NCBI GenBank assembly: GCA_036346355.1
Contig: CM070580.1
Span: 21,629,374 to 21,693,373 of the forward strand
Source of the DNA: Rhipidocladum racemiflorum
Lineage: Eukaryota > Streptophyta > Magnoliopsida > Poales > Poaceae
Length of the DNA: 64,000 bases
Reading direction: 5' to 3'
In this document: positions 44,549-56,104 of the stretch, in pieces
How the letters are laid out: each line of letters opens with the position of its first letter
Position numbering within the stretch: position 1 is the first letter of the stretch
Translations under genes and position numbers: made by a program
Notes under the pieces: model-generated
Seen by the model: the letters and a program-made list of their open reading frames with translations, nothing else
Told to the model about the DNA's origin: nothing
Database searches by the model: none

Positions 44549-47356
44549 TCAGTTGTCTCCTGTTGGTTCATCGTCCTGTTCAACGTTGAAGCCAGAGATA
44601 CTCATTCTTCCTATATTTACTGCAGTGCAAGGTAGAAAGAATGAGTTAAATACGATAGACATCAAGAGTCTGCACACAGTTACAGGACAACCTAGCTGTC
44701 AAATGGAAACCATTGTGTGCCCGTGGAGTAAGGAGGTTTACGGTGTACTCCCTTAGTGCAGAGTAACTCATTATCCATGCTTATTAATGCTGTCCATTCC
44801 AAATAGATTCTGCATATATATATCCTCTATGTGGAATTACTGGTTTTTCGTGCTCAAGGCTTCTCGTTACTTATGCAGAGATTTTAGTATTTCATGCTTA
44901 CCAACTGCGTCCATTCCACAAAGATTCGGCATATACTTGCTAATATGCTCTTCCGCAGCTTTATCAGCCTTCAGCGTCTCACATTTGAAAGAGAGCAAGA
45001 CTTTTCGACCCCCATGTTTCTTTTCAACCAAACCAACAACGTCATCTTCCCATCTACACAGAATATTATTTACGGAAACATGAAACCAAACTAGGAATTG
45101 ACATAACGGCATAAAAACAAATTTCTAAATACTAATGAAAACTCACAGCATCAGGAGCACTAGCCTCCACCCAGTAGTGAAACTCATGTTGTATTAAGCA
45201 ACACAATAAATGCTAAGCAGAACAGCATCAAATGCCAATGATATGCTAAAGAATTGAACAATGACATAATAGAAACTTCGTAGCTAACATCCTAACGTTG
45301 TATTTTTCAAAAAACCACTGCCATGAATCTGTTTGAAGGAGCTTAGCTTGTCATAAAAATCTCATAAGTTGGTCTTCCCAAAAAATAAAAGGTAAGGGGC
45401 TTGAGCTTACTTATACTAAAGTACTAACTCAGGAAAGGACTTAAGCCTTTGACCATTAATGAAGCTAAAACTTGCTTTATTGATGCTTAGTGGTAAATTA
45501 ATGAATATGATCTTTCCACATTTAAATGTGGGTACATGTACAGATGTAATCTCACCACAATGAAATGTGCCTTGAGATTGATGCAAACTTTCAAAATTCA
45601 AATCACATACTCATCTTTCAATCATTGCAATATCCCTTGCACAAATCTTGAGGCACTTTGGAGGGCTAAGATAGTATATGTACCCACATGAATATTTGGT
45701 TTTACATTTTTGTAATGTGCTGTTTTGATAGAAAACTTAGTTACTTGGGAATAGAGCTACACAAAATAGTACATAAGACCTAGCACAAGAACCCGTTTAG
45801 CTTGTTTCATAGGATTATTCGCATTCTTGAAATATTTAATAAAAATCACTTCTTGAAAACATAATCCGCTACAATTTCTGTTGTTATGATTTTTTTTCGA
45901 CAAGGCAGTTACGATTCTATAGAGCCTGAAAAAATGTAAGGTGGAAGTCCTAGAAGAACAATGAAGAAGAAGATGGGGGAACAGAGCATCTACAATTAGA
46001 ACTCATATATATGTCAATAGTATTTTCATATAAAATCCTCAGGTTTGAGCATCGGAACATGACACCCCATTTTCTTTGACAAATAGTAAATTCAGCATAA
46101 AATTTAGTTCAAATAAAATCCATCATTGAGAGGAAGGTTTACCCATGCAAATGGTCAATGTTTTGTAATCGAGCAGCATCATGGCCCCTGCATTCCACCA
46201 CAACCACCTTTTCTGTATTGCTCTGTCACATGAGCATCATGGTTTCGTGAGAAAAGTTAAGTTCTACCATAAACATCAGAGTTTTTGAGAAAAGTTAACC
46301 TCTATCACACAAACATCATAGCTTCATGAGAGAAGCGAACCTGTACCACACAAACTTTATATTTTTATGATAAAAGATAACTGGGTTTTTAGGATATTTG
46401 TGTTTTAGTTCTGGTAGATCCAAGATAAGCCAAGATAGTTTTATTTTGAAAAGGAAGGTAAGCTAAGATACTAAGATAGTTGACTGGTAGAAGATATGTT
46501 TGATGGAGAAGTACAAAACACATGCCTCACCTTAAAATCAACGATGGAGAGCTTTATAAGACGGTAATCCTCTCCTCGGCTACATTCCCTCTCGCAAGAT
46601 ATTGCTTACATGGCAGAAAAGCAAAAGAAAATGACAATGTAAGCCAAACTTATCTTCTGTTCCATGTAGTAAAGAGTAAAGACAGATGGTGCAAAGTGCA
46701 ACAAGAAATGGGCTCCAAGTCCAACCACAGAAATTCACTTGTACAATTAAGAACATAGTATATCAGTATTTGGGCCCTAGGGCTACATATCAGTAAGACA
46801 TGGCATGACAAATCATCAATTATACACCAACTTTGTGACAAAAAATCAATTATATCTATCTACAAATGGCATCAACATGACGAATCTTACAATTGCGGAC
46901 AGCACAAGAAAAGATCCCGAGTGCCTAATGCAACAGGTTACGCCATCTAATACGCGCCACTTTATCTTCGCAATGATGTGACGGAATAAATATTGGACCA
47001 GAATGCTGTTACGCTGGCATCGCTCAGACAAAAAAAAAAAAGAAGGGTTTTTGTGAGAACACAAACGATTCAAGCGACAGGAGGTTGGAGCCAACAATAC
47101 GATGCTCATCTGTAGAAACTAGGATGAATGAGTAACAATTGCAAGAGGGGAGTAAACAGATATAGATACGGGTGCCGTGTAGGCCGTAGCAAATGGAGTC
47201 CGGGAGGCGGATGAAGTGGCCGGAGATCGCGCCGGAAGGCAGCAACGCGATGGACGCGACGCCCTCCATCGTCTCGCCGGTGTCGCCCTCCTCGACCTGC
47301 TCCCCGCCATCCTCCGCCTCCGCCGGCGGCGCAGGGGCGGAATTACCGTGGGACAT
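44549..47356 (-). CDS. Conserved plant protein of unknown function (187 aa)
   Basis: Five exons in transcript order: 47356-47170, 46604-46531, 46222-46143, 45053-44902, 44619-44549, joined in phase with GT-AG sites and totalling 564 nt. The N-terminus (MSHGNSAPAPPAEAEDGGEQ) is acidic and probably disordered. It is followed by a compact region: SGHFIRLPDSICYGLHGT, SCERECSRGEDYRLIKLSIV, VVVECRGHDAARLQNIDHLH, WEDDVVGLVEKKHGG, KADKAAEEHISKYMPNLCG, ending NIGRMSISGFNVEQDDEPTG. No signal peptide or membrane segment is visible. I recognise this as a single-copy-type conserved plant family but cannot name a domain or activity. Exon 2 starts CA after an unusual but canonical acceptor (catgtaag). It is divergent from ISD11. 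Confidence 0.87.
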
Positions 47357-47676
47357 GAGGGTTCGATTCCAAAATCCTGTTGAATCCTGCCGTAGGACGA
47401 CGGCGGCTCGTGGGGTTGGGGCTCCGCCGCCGGAGAAGGCCGATTTGGCGAGAGAACAAGGCCCAATCAATCTCGGCCGCAGATTGGGGGAGAGAACAAG
47501 GGAGTGGGGAAGCGAAAGGCCCAATCAATCTCGGCCGCCGATTCACAAATCGAACGGGCCAATCCGTATGCTACAGTATCTACACAGCTGTTGGGCTTAC
47601 GTCTTTTCCTCAGCGGCTCAGCCCTCGGATATCTGTAGATTTCTCCTCTAGAGCCTTCGGCACACGAAACGCATCC
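47357..47676. promoter_or_regulatory. Bidirectional promoter region between the 187-aa gene and ISD11
   Basis: Only 320 bp separate the two divergent start codons. The region is GC-rich. It contains a duplicated segment, ggcccaatcaatctcggccg (about 47460 and 47518), with related ggcccaatc/cgggccaatc words. These resemble the GGGCC/GGCCCA elements common in plant housekeeping promoters. No clear TATA box is seen. Confidence 0.65.
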
Positions 47677-47949
47677 ATGGCGGCGGCCCCGACGACAGCG
47701 GAGGTGCTGTCCCTCTTCCGGTCCCTCCTCCGCACGGCCAGGCAGTTTTCGGACTACAACATCCGCGAGTACACGCGCCGCCGCTCTGCGGACGCCTTCC
47801 GCGAGAACCGCGCCCTCGCCGACGCGCAGGCCGCCGCGGCGGCGTTCGCGGACGGGAAGAAGCAGCTGGAAGTGGCGAAGCGGCAGGCGGTGGTGTACTC
47901 GCTGTACGCACCCAAGGCCAAGAGCATCATGGAGGTGAAGCTGCAGTGA
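47677..47949 (+). CDS. ISD11: ISD11 / LYRM4, mitochondrial Fe-S assembly LYR protein
   Basis: ISD11 binds and stabilises the cysteine desulfurase NFS1 in the mitochondrial matrix, with acyl carrier protein, for iron-sulfur cluster synthesis. The single exon encodes 90 aa, the usual size. The LYR signature appears as LFR (residues 13-15) in AEVLSLFRSLLRTARQFSDY, followed by NIREYTRRRSADAFRENRAL and a C-terminal AKSIMEVKLQ, all typical of plant ISD11. Codon use is GC-rich, as in many grass genes. The ATG at 47677 is the first in frame and sits in a good context (ccATGGCGG). A divergent neighbour starts 320 bp upstream. A larger overlapping upstream frame is not needed. Confidence 0.93.
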   Translation: MAAAPTTAEVLSLFRSLLRTARQFSDYNIREYTRRRSADAFRENRALADAQAAAAAFADGKKQLEVAKRQAVVYSLYAPKAKSIMEVKLQ

Positions 47950-49157
47950 TCGATGAGAGGTTTTGTGCCCGTGCTCCCCTCCTTTTCCTTTTCGGATTTG
48001 TGCTCTGTTGTGTGGTAGGGTTACGGAGATCTGATACTATTAGAAATGACCTGATATTATGTATGCTGGATAATTGGCATGACATGGTTGCTTTGTGTTC
48101 AATAAGTCAGTGAATTTTACGATCATCGCCTCCTATGTTTCACAGATCATTACCTGCAAAGCAATATGCTTGCGTTTTGCGATTATCTCGCAACCTCAGT
48201 GACATCTTGCTAGCACGCTGATGTTGAGCACAGTGCCGAATTGCTAATTTTGCATTGAGTCGTTTGCAGCACTCATCAACTATTCGATGAAATACTGCAG
48301 TGACACATCTTAAAATACATAACCAAAACCAGACTAAATTGATTATGGTTTGAGCTGTTTGCTTTTGTGTGAGAAGTAGAATAGATTGCTTATGTACTGA
48401 CTGCCGGATTCCAGACCCCTTATAAGACCGGAACCTGCCTTAGCCTTTAGGTAACATTGCGGGCTTAAGCAACGTCTCCTGAGGTAATTGTTTCTATGTC
48501 AGTTGGGCAAGTAGATGTCATCAGGCAGCTGAAGAATCATGCTTCCGTGCTGCAACAGCAACTGGGAGTCTAGGATAGCGAGTTGCCAATGATGTGGAGA
48601 TGCCATGTTATTCTTGTAGCACCATATCTCCGTATCTCGGTCTTGACCTTCCTGCCTCTACTTCAAAGTGCGCAGCAGGACACTGTACCTTAATGTGGCT
48701 TGCACAGAGACCATCCCATTGCCGCCTGCCCTCCATGTTAGCTAGTGTTATTCACATGAGGCTGGTGCTATTCCTTGTTTCTACTTCCATGTCTTGTTCA
48801 TCCGAGTGTGTTTTTGTCAGATCATGTTTGAACATATTTGATTTTCTTACTAATCTTATCAGATAAGGGTATCATGTTGCAACTTGCAAGTGACCATACT
48901 TTCTTGGTTTTCTGTCAGTCAGTTAAGAAATCTTCTGAACTTTCGTCTTGATAACATTTGCCGATCAGCCCATTAAATTGATTACATCACAAGAGATTGG
49001 AATTTACAAACATGCATACACAATATATTTACAAGACCAAATGCCCACATAACATTAATGATATTTCGAACTAAATGCAATAGAACTGCATTTGTTTTTA
49101 TTAAGCAAAGAAGAATTACAAGCACCGTCCAAGATGGATTTAAGTACCCGAAAAAAA
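47950..49157. other. ISD11 3' flank and intergenic sequence
   Basis: The first few hundred bases should be the ISD11 3' untranslated region. Beyond that I recognise no gene, RNA or transposon; open frames are short and featureless. Confidence 0.5.
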
Positions 49158-49159
49158 TA

Positions 49160-49419
49160 CTCCCTCCGTCCAAGTTTATAGGACATTTTTTTTAATAATC
49201 TTGTCCATAAATATAGGTGTATTTCATGGTCCAATGCAAAAATTAGTGTGATGTTTCCTTTATACCTCTAATAAATGTCTAGATTTACTTGATATTCTCT
49301 ACATGCATATATTGAATATAATGCTTTGAGATAATAATTAGTTGTAGTCTAGTCATTGTCAATATCTCTTTAGTTTATATGCCAAGAGAAAACACATCCT
49401 ATAAACTTGGACAGGGGAG
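49160..49419. mobile_element. Stowaway MITE
   Basis: A 260-bp element has ends ctccctccgtccaagtttat and its inverted partner, and TA target duplications at 49158-49159 and 49420-49421. The ctccctccgt end is the classic Stowaway (Tc1/mariner) signature. Confidence 0.93.
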
Positions 49420-50107
49420 TAACCTAAATAACTTGGCTAACCATTAGTCAAGACGTTGGATAATGCAGCAGTAAGTAGGTATTAGACAGTTAGAGCAGTA
49501 TAGAGAAACATGGTCAAGGTCGTGAAGGGCTGGAGGGTGCTGATCATGGTTGTTAAGGCGAGGCGAGGCGACTAACCACCTTCACAACTTTTAAGCGATA
49601 AGGCGTGCGGCGAGGCGACGCCATACACACATCCTAACCTAGTATGTCGATAACTTAAATAAGTAATTTAGTAGCACATGCATACCTTGATGTAGCATTC
49701 ATCCTCTTTCCAATTGCTCTTCTCCCATGTAGCACCCATATCCTTTGCAAGTTCCAACATGTAGCTTGTTACAAAACATTACAATAATCCATATTTCAAT
49801 TAATTGAGTAAATAAGGATTGAGTGACATACCGTATTGATAATCTCCTCTCTATTCTCTTCTCCCAAGCAACAAGCTATATGAAAATAGGACAACAAAGA
49901 AGTGAAAAACTGAGAATTAAATATATGAATTACAAATTTACGATTACATGAATAATGAGCAACATAACAAGCACGACATAACCAACATAAGTTCACAACA
50001 ATAACATAAGTTCCCAACAATAACATAACAAGCACGACATAACCAACATAAAGTCTAATGGCATAAGTCCATAACCACAACAATAACATAAATCCAACTC
50101 CCATCTC

Positions 50108-53100
50108 TCAAAAGTCATCCAACTCAAACTCATCTAAATTGTTATTAGCTCTAGCATCCATGTTCTCTCCATCACCATCTTCCATAGAATCGGTTGGATC
50201 TTCACCATAGTCATCAACATCATTGTCATCAAGCATCATCTCTTCTTCCTCTTGTTCATTGTCTGAATCTGAGTGTAGATCATCTCCTTCAACCACCCTT
50301 AGTATAGATCTTGCACGTCATGTGTAGGTCATCGCCTCGCCATGAGCTTTCCTAGGAACATTGCGACCATGAAGCTCACGTGATGCACCAATGGCTTCGT
50401 CAACATGGTCCCATGTAAGGTCACACACACACACACCCACGTCCACCTTGAGGTGGTTCGGCCAATGGGTCAACCCATTCATTGTTCCAATCAAAATCTT
50501 CTACGACCAAAGGGTCATAGCTTTTGCCCCCTTCCTCACGTACATGGTTGTTAAGGCGTCTTTGAAGCGTCGGTAAGGAGGTTTTCTACCGACGCCACAG
50601 CGGATGCCATGACGCCGGTGTCTATGGCATCCTCGAGGCGGCCTAAGGCGTCCCAAGGCACCGTTGTGGCGTCGCTAGGCCGTATGGCAGTGCGAGGCGG
50701 GCTAAGGCGTCCTTCCTCGTTGCGGAGTCGCCACCTCCCCTGCTCCTTCCCCGCCGCGGCGTTGCTGTTGCCTCCCCTCCCCTGCTCCTTCCCCGGCCCG
50801 AGGGGGGTCGTGGCGACCGGATCTAACCAGGGGAGCTCGGCGGTGGTCGGATCCGGCAGGGGAAGCTCAGCAGTGGTCGGATCCGGCAGGGGAAGCTCGG
50901 CGGAAGGAGCTCAACAGAGGCCGGATCCCGCCGCTTTCAACACCATCCTTGTCGCCCCAACTCCATCCTCGCCGCCCCCGACGCCATCACGCTCGGAGGC
51001 CGGCGCGCTGGGCGACGGCGGCGGCTATGCTATATATACAGGTGAAGAGTTAGGGTTTGAGAATGGTTAGTGTTAGGCTATATAATATATATACATGTGA
51101 AATGGTGTGCTTGGCTGATGTGTTGTCCTATGCTGTGCTTCGTTGGTTGCTGCTTAGTAGTGGTGGTGTTTACTGTTTAGTACAAGTACACAGTAGCAGT
51201 AGATCCTATACAATAGTACTAGCAGTAGTAAGGGGTGTTGGAGCTTGCAAGGGATATGGGTGCTACATGGGAGAAGAGCAATTGGAAAGAGGATGAATGC
51301 TATATCAAGGTATGCATGCGCTACTAAATTACTTATTTAAGTTATCGACATACTAGGATAGGATGTGTGTATGGCGTCGCCTCGCCGCACGCCTTATCGC
51401 TTAAAAGTTGTGAAGGTGGTGAGTCGCCTCGCCTCGCCTTATCGAACCATGCTCACGTCATTTTTGAAACCTACTAGCCATCTTCCGGTTGTATGCAACA
51501 TACACCAAATCATTCAATTTTTTGTGCTCTAACCGGTTCCTTTTCTTGGTATGAATCTACAAATGGCAATCAAAGCAAACAAAATTAATAAATGGCTAGC
51601 TGAAATCTTTAATGAAAAACACAAAGAATCTACAAAATGTGGAGTTGAAATTGAATGAATCATTCAACATGACTTACAAATTCAAAGGTACTCCAATTTT
51701 GTTCACAACCGAATGATGAAGCACAAAGACTAACAATACGTTTTGCAAATCTTTGTAGCTCAATGGCTCGACCACCATAAGAACGCCACCAATCAACTAT
51801 AATGACAAATACATGCATATATTAGGATTTAGAACCAACTATAATGACAAATACATGCATATATTAGGATTTAGAACTGAAATTAACTTACTAAATTAAA
51901 AAAATAACTTACTAGGGCTCCTTGATTCTATATTTTGGCTTGCCATTTTATTCGAAAAGATTTCTCCACGTTGGTCCTCATAGAGCATAGCTTGCGTATC
52001 GATTATGTTTCGAAGATCGGTATCTTCTACCATTCTTGCGAGCACATCATTGAAACAATCCCTTAGCTTCCCAACATATGCATCATCATTCTTCTTTTGG
52101 ATGGGAAAGAATTTTCCCGGATTCAAATACAAGGCAGCCCCATATAGGGGTGTGTCCATTTGCCTCACCCAACGTTGCTCAATAATTTTCATGATGGTAT
52201 TGAGCAAACCTTTCTTGTTTTGGATAGGGAAGGATGCCTTGGTATTTTCCTTCGCATAAGCCATAAATGTTGCAACCTCAGGCATGGCGGGCTTCTCATC
52301 ACCATCTACCATCCTCAACACAACAAGGAGTGGCTGTGAAGCTCTAATGCAATCATCAATTGAATTCCAAAACTCCTTAGAAAGCACAATGGCATACACC
52401 TTTTTTCCAGCCTCTGTCTTTGCCAATTTGGTCCTAGTCCAATCATCGCTTACAAATAGAAATATCAACGCATCTTTGTGCTTGTGCAAACTCCGCAAAG
52501 TAAGGAATGCTGTGGAAAACCGAGTAGCTGCGGGTCTCACAAGATCCATCCCACCAGTCTTCTCCCTCATTGCACTAAGAAGCCTCCTATGCCTATATAT
52601 GAATGTGGTGACATGCCGGGCACGTGCAATAGGCTTCTTAAATTCCTTTAACTTACCTATGTCTTTCAACATAAGGTCCAAACAAGGGGTCCAAAATAGA
52701 GTAGGAATCCTCTCCATTAGAATCTTGATCGCCGCCTTGTAGTTAGCACAATTATCGTTGACAACTTGAACAACTTTATCCTTTCCAATGTTCTCAATTC
52801 TCTTCTCTAGCAAGTCGGCTAGCATCGTTGCATCATGTGATTCACTTGATGCATCAACAGACTCTAAGAAGAAAGTCCCATTTGGACTATTGACAAGGAA
52901 GTTAATCAAGTGGCGTCCCCTCCTATCTGTCCATCCATCCGACATGAGTGTGCAACCATATTGCTTCCACGCCACCTTATGGTTCACCCTCAAATTATCT
53001 GTCTCCTTCACAATCTCCTCAAGCAATAGTTCCCGCAACTCATGGTAACTAGGAGGCTTGTACCCAGAATCGTACTACGCAATAGCCTCTATAGCAATCT

Positions 53101-53775
53101 CAAACTGCCTTGAGTTTGCGGTATTAAATGGTATGCCACACTCATAGAAGAACTTGGCTACCTCTAGGTTGGCAGCATGTCTTTCTTCCTTGGTCCTCAT
53201 ACGGGATTGAATGCTAGTTTGAGTAGGCCCTTTGGCATATCTTTGTTGTACAACCTCTATGGGTGTTAGTCGGAGCATGTCACTGATGGACTTGGTCTCC
53301 TTTGCTTTCTTTGGTACTGGAACCCTGAATTGAAGGTGGATTGCTTTCTTTTGTTGGCTATCCCAGAACTAGGCTGCACAACAGAATGAGTAGAGGCTTG
53401 AGACTCCTTGCTAGGTGCTTCCATTCCCACATTTTCATCTCCTCCTTCGTCGTCATCTAAGAAGATGGGCCTAGACCTCTTGTTGTTCAACAAAGCCTCT
53501 CGCATCTCGGTCATGATTGGTGTTGTAGTATTGGCGCATTTTTTAACATCTCCAAACCCACCTGCAAGATGCTCCTTGAGCCTTTTGATTCGTCCCGAAA
53601 TCTTCCTTTTGCAAAGTGAACACTGCACACAATCTCGGTTGCCAATTACTGGCCAAAAGCCATATTTCCATCCTGGGTCATTAGACTTTGGCCTTCATTT
53701 TGGATCAGCCATTGGATCATATGCGCCCTCGGGCTCGGAGGCTGCAGCACTTCCAGTTCCACTAGTAGTAGCCAT
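50108..53775 (-). pseudogene. hAT transposase (BED zinc finger, DUF659, hAT dimerisation), broken
   Basis: The start ATG is at 53775 (MATTSGTGSAAASEPEGAYD). A BED-type zinc finger follows (CSLCKRKISGRIKRLKEHL...KKC, about 53540-53630). The DUF659 region (53038-51896) has TLMSDGWTDRRGRHLINFLV, VVQVVNDNCANYKAA and TPCLDLML, which lacks an expected AAH. The hAT dimerisation motif (WRSYGGRAIELQRFAKRIVS, GCEQNWSTFEF) is at 51800-51660, then KKRNRLEHKKLNDLVYVAYN. The acidic C-terminus resumes beyond the inner insertion and ends FELDDF at 50108. In-frame stops near 53695 and 53075, a frameshift near 53300 and the insertion disable it. Confidence 0.85.
50543..51451. mobile_element. Non-autonomous hAT element nested in the hAT transposase gene
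   Basis: A 909-bp element has ends CATGGTTGTTAAGGCG and CTTATCGAACCATG. The flanks ctcacgta (50535-50542) and ctcacgtc (51452-51459) match at 7 of 8. About 150 bp at its right end is an inverted, nearly identical copy of the outer element's left end (49545-49700), and its left end resembles the outer right end. It is a deletion derivative of the same family in the opposite orientation. The interior is GC-rich with duplicated ggatccggcaggggaagctc units. Confidence 0.88.
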
Positions 53776-53788
53776 TTTGATTGTGCTT

Positions 53789-53972
53789 CACTACTGCAAC
53801 ATGTAACCAACAAACATGTAACCAAGCATCCAGCAGCAGCTAGAAACAGAAGAGGAGAAGGGGAAAAACCAAGGTTATCACTACTGCAACATGTAACCAA
53901 CAAACATGTAACCAAGCATCCAGCAGCAGCTAGAAACAGAGGAAGAGGAGAAGGGGAAAAACCAAGGTTATC
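53789..53972. repeat. 90-bp tandem duplication upstream of the hAT transposase
   Basis: Two copies begin cactactgcaacatgtaacc at 53789 and 53879; the second has a short ggaa insertion. The copies lie in the presumed 5' leader of the transposase gene. Confidence 0.85.
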
Positions 53973-54772
53973 CTAGGCGGTAGAAGCTAAGCAAGCGGCA
54001 AAGGCGAGATGTCTAGGTGGATGAGCGAACAAATAGGGGAGCAACAAGAAGACCACGTAGAAAGGTGCAACAAAGCGAGGCGAATGTAATGGTACTTGGA
54101 GGTTGAATCCAACGGATTGAACCTTCAATCCGGAGCAGAGTGATGTCGATCCAGCTGGTGGCGAGGTCACTCTAGCCCTCTGCGCTGCCTGGTGACGCGG
54201 GGAAGAGGACTCAGACTCCTAGCCACTGCCGTGCCTTCCTCCGCTTGGGGAAAAACAGAGGAGGGTGCTACTGGCGACGGAGGGGACGCATCGAGGGGAG
54301 GCGGAGGGAAGGCACCAACGCGGCGGACTGGAGGCGGAGGGGAGGCGACGGAGGGGAGGCCAGAGGGTGCGGTGGAGACGGCTACGGTTTGGAATTTTGG
54401 CTTCTGTTTCCGCGCTTAGTATTTCCCCCCTCGCCTCCCGTTTCCCGCTCCCCCTCCTCCTATGGCGTCCGCCTCAGAGCAAGCCGTCGCCTTCCGACGC
54501 CACAAGGATGCCACAGCATTATGGCGGACGCCATAAGTGGCGGAGGCAAGGCGACGCTGTGGCGGAGCTCCTCCGACCACCTCATCGCTTAATCGTTGCT
54601 TAAGCGACGTTTTACCGACGCCATAACAACCATGGTGGTGATGCAGCAGTGGACCAGAAACATGGTCAAGGTGATGAAGGGTGGTGAACTGGTGATGCAG
54701 CAGTGAAATGGTGACCATTAATATGGTTTGATTGGAACTATAGGAGGTAATGCACCTATGTGCAGCTGTGTG

Positions 54773-55832
54773 TAGGGATGAAAACGGATCGGATAGTTTC
54801 CGACCGATCCGGATAATTTTCGGATACGGATTCTGTCGGATCGGATATTTGTCGGATAGTATCGGATCGGATACGGATACGGATATTTTTTGTCGGATAC
54901 GGATACGGATTCGGTAGCTCACTATCCGTCGGATACGGATACGGATTCGGATAATCCGGATAGTGATGGATCGGATATCCGGATATACATGTGGGCTGGG
55001 CCAAGTTACTCTTTTAGCCCAAAAAGGTTACAAAATTTTAACTTGTTTTCTAATTTAATTAATCCATAAATCAAGTTTCAATTATTAAAATTAGCAAACT
55101 AGCTCCAAAAATTATGAAATTTTTTGATAAAATTCCTAACATAGTCTATAATTTTTTAAAAAATTATTTTTAAAATTTTATCATATTTTAAATTTTCTAA
55201 AAAATTCAAAAACTGTTGTCTTTAATAGGAAAATATGTTAAATAAGTAGCTAAAATGCATAAAAACTCATAAAATATATAATTTATTATTTTAAATATAA
55301 TTTAACAAATAATACAAATCTTGGGGTCATTACATGTAAGTGTTATATATGTTTTCTAGAGATATGGTAATTAAGTATTATCAAACTTTTTGTATGTTCT
55401 ATATTTGTTTCCATTTGTATCTCTGAACAAGGATCATATTTATTTTGTGTTTTGATCTACATGTATGATGAATTAATCGTATGTACGTGATGAACTAAGT
55501 CTTACATAATTTTGTTTGCAACATGGTATCTAACTATTGTCAAAGTGAATGAAAATGCTTATATTTATTCAATTTTCAATAATGTTTTAATCAAATCAAC
55601 TAGTTATGTATTTTCGTTGATTTTTTATGTATAATCTAAGGGATTATTATGTTCCGATAAATATTCGTAACCGTATCCGATTCGATTCGTATTCGATCCG
55701 TATCCGTATTCGAAATTATTCGTATTCGTATTCATATCCGGACTATCCGTATTCGTATCCGAATCCGAGAAAAAATATGAAAACAAATATGGTAGAGCCA
55801 TTATCCGTCCGTATCCGATCCGTTTTCACCTA
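54773..55832. mobile_element. Non-autonomous hAT element with CGGATA-rich ends
   Basis: A 1,060-bp element starts TAGGGATGAAAACGGATCGG and ends with the inverted form (CCGATCCGTTTTCACCTA). The 8-bp target duplication gctgtgtg (54765-54772, 55833-55840) is perfect. The outer ~200 bp at each end is made of cggata / cggatacggat words in inverted orientation, probably transposase-binding repeats. The centre is AT-rich with no transposase. Confidence 0.9.
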
Positions 55833-56104
55833 GCTGTGTGATCCAAATAGTCGAAGCAGAGAATTAGTGTATTTGAGGAGACGAAATGGCAGTGTGCTGT
55901 AGTGCTCGTGGTGACGAGTGACTAGCGGTTGGTCATGGGAGATTTATGAAATACATAGTCGACTTGACTATTTTTTTTCGAGACGATACAGTTGCATCAA
56001 CCACTTGGACGTCGTTTGCTAGTCTATACTTTACACATTTCACTTGTGTATATTCATAACTAGGTAATTTTGGAAATTACACATGGCGATACAGAGTAAG
56101 TTCA

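Larger units (their letters stand above)
49545..54634 (-). mobile_element. Degenerate autonomous hAT transposon
   Basis: A 5,090-bp element has terminal inverted repeats CATGGTTGTTA. The 8-bp flanks gtgctgat (49537-49544) and gtggtgat (54635-54642) match at 7 of 8. It carries a minus-strand BED/DUF659/hAT-C transposase. Subterminal regions are packed with short repeats (gaggcgaggcgac on one side; acgccgtggcg-type words on the other). A 909-bp relative is inserted within it. The target itself seems to be a tandem repeat: acatggtcaaggt-gtgaaggg occurs on both sides. Confidence 0.88.

Noticed and set aside
47193..47651. Plus-strand frame of 152 codons upstream of ISD11
   Set aside because: It is antisense to exon 1 of the 187-aa protein gene, has biased composition and matches nothing. 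ISD11 has its own well-placed ATG.
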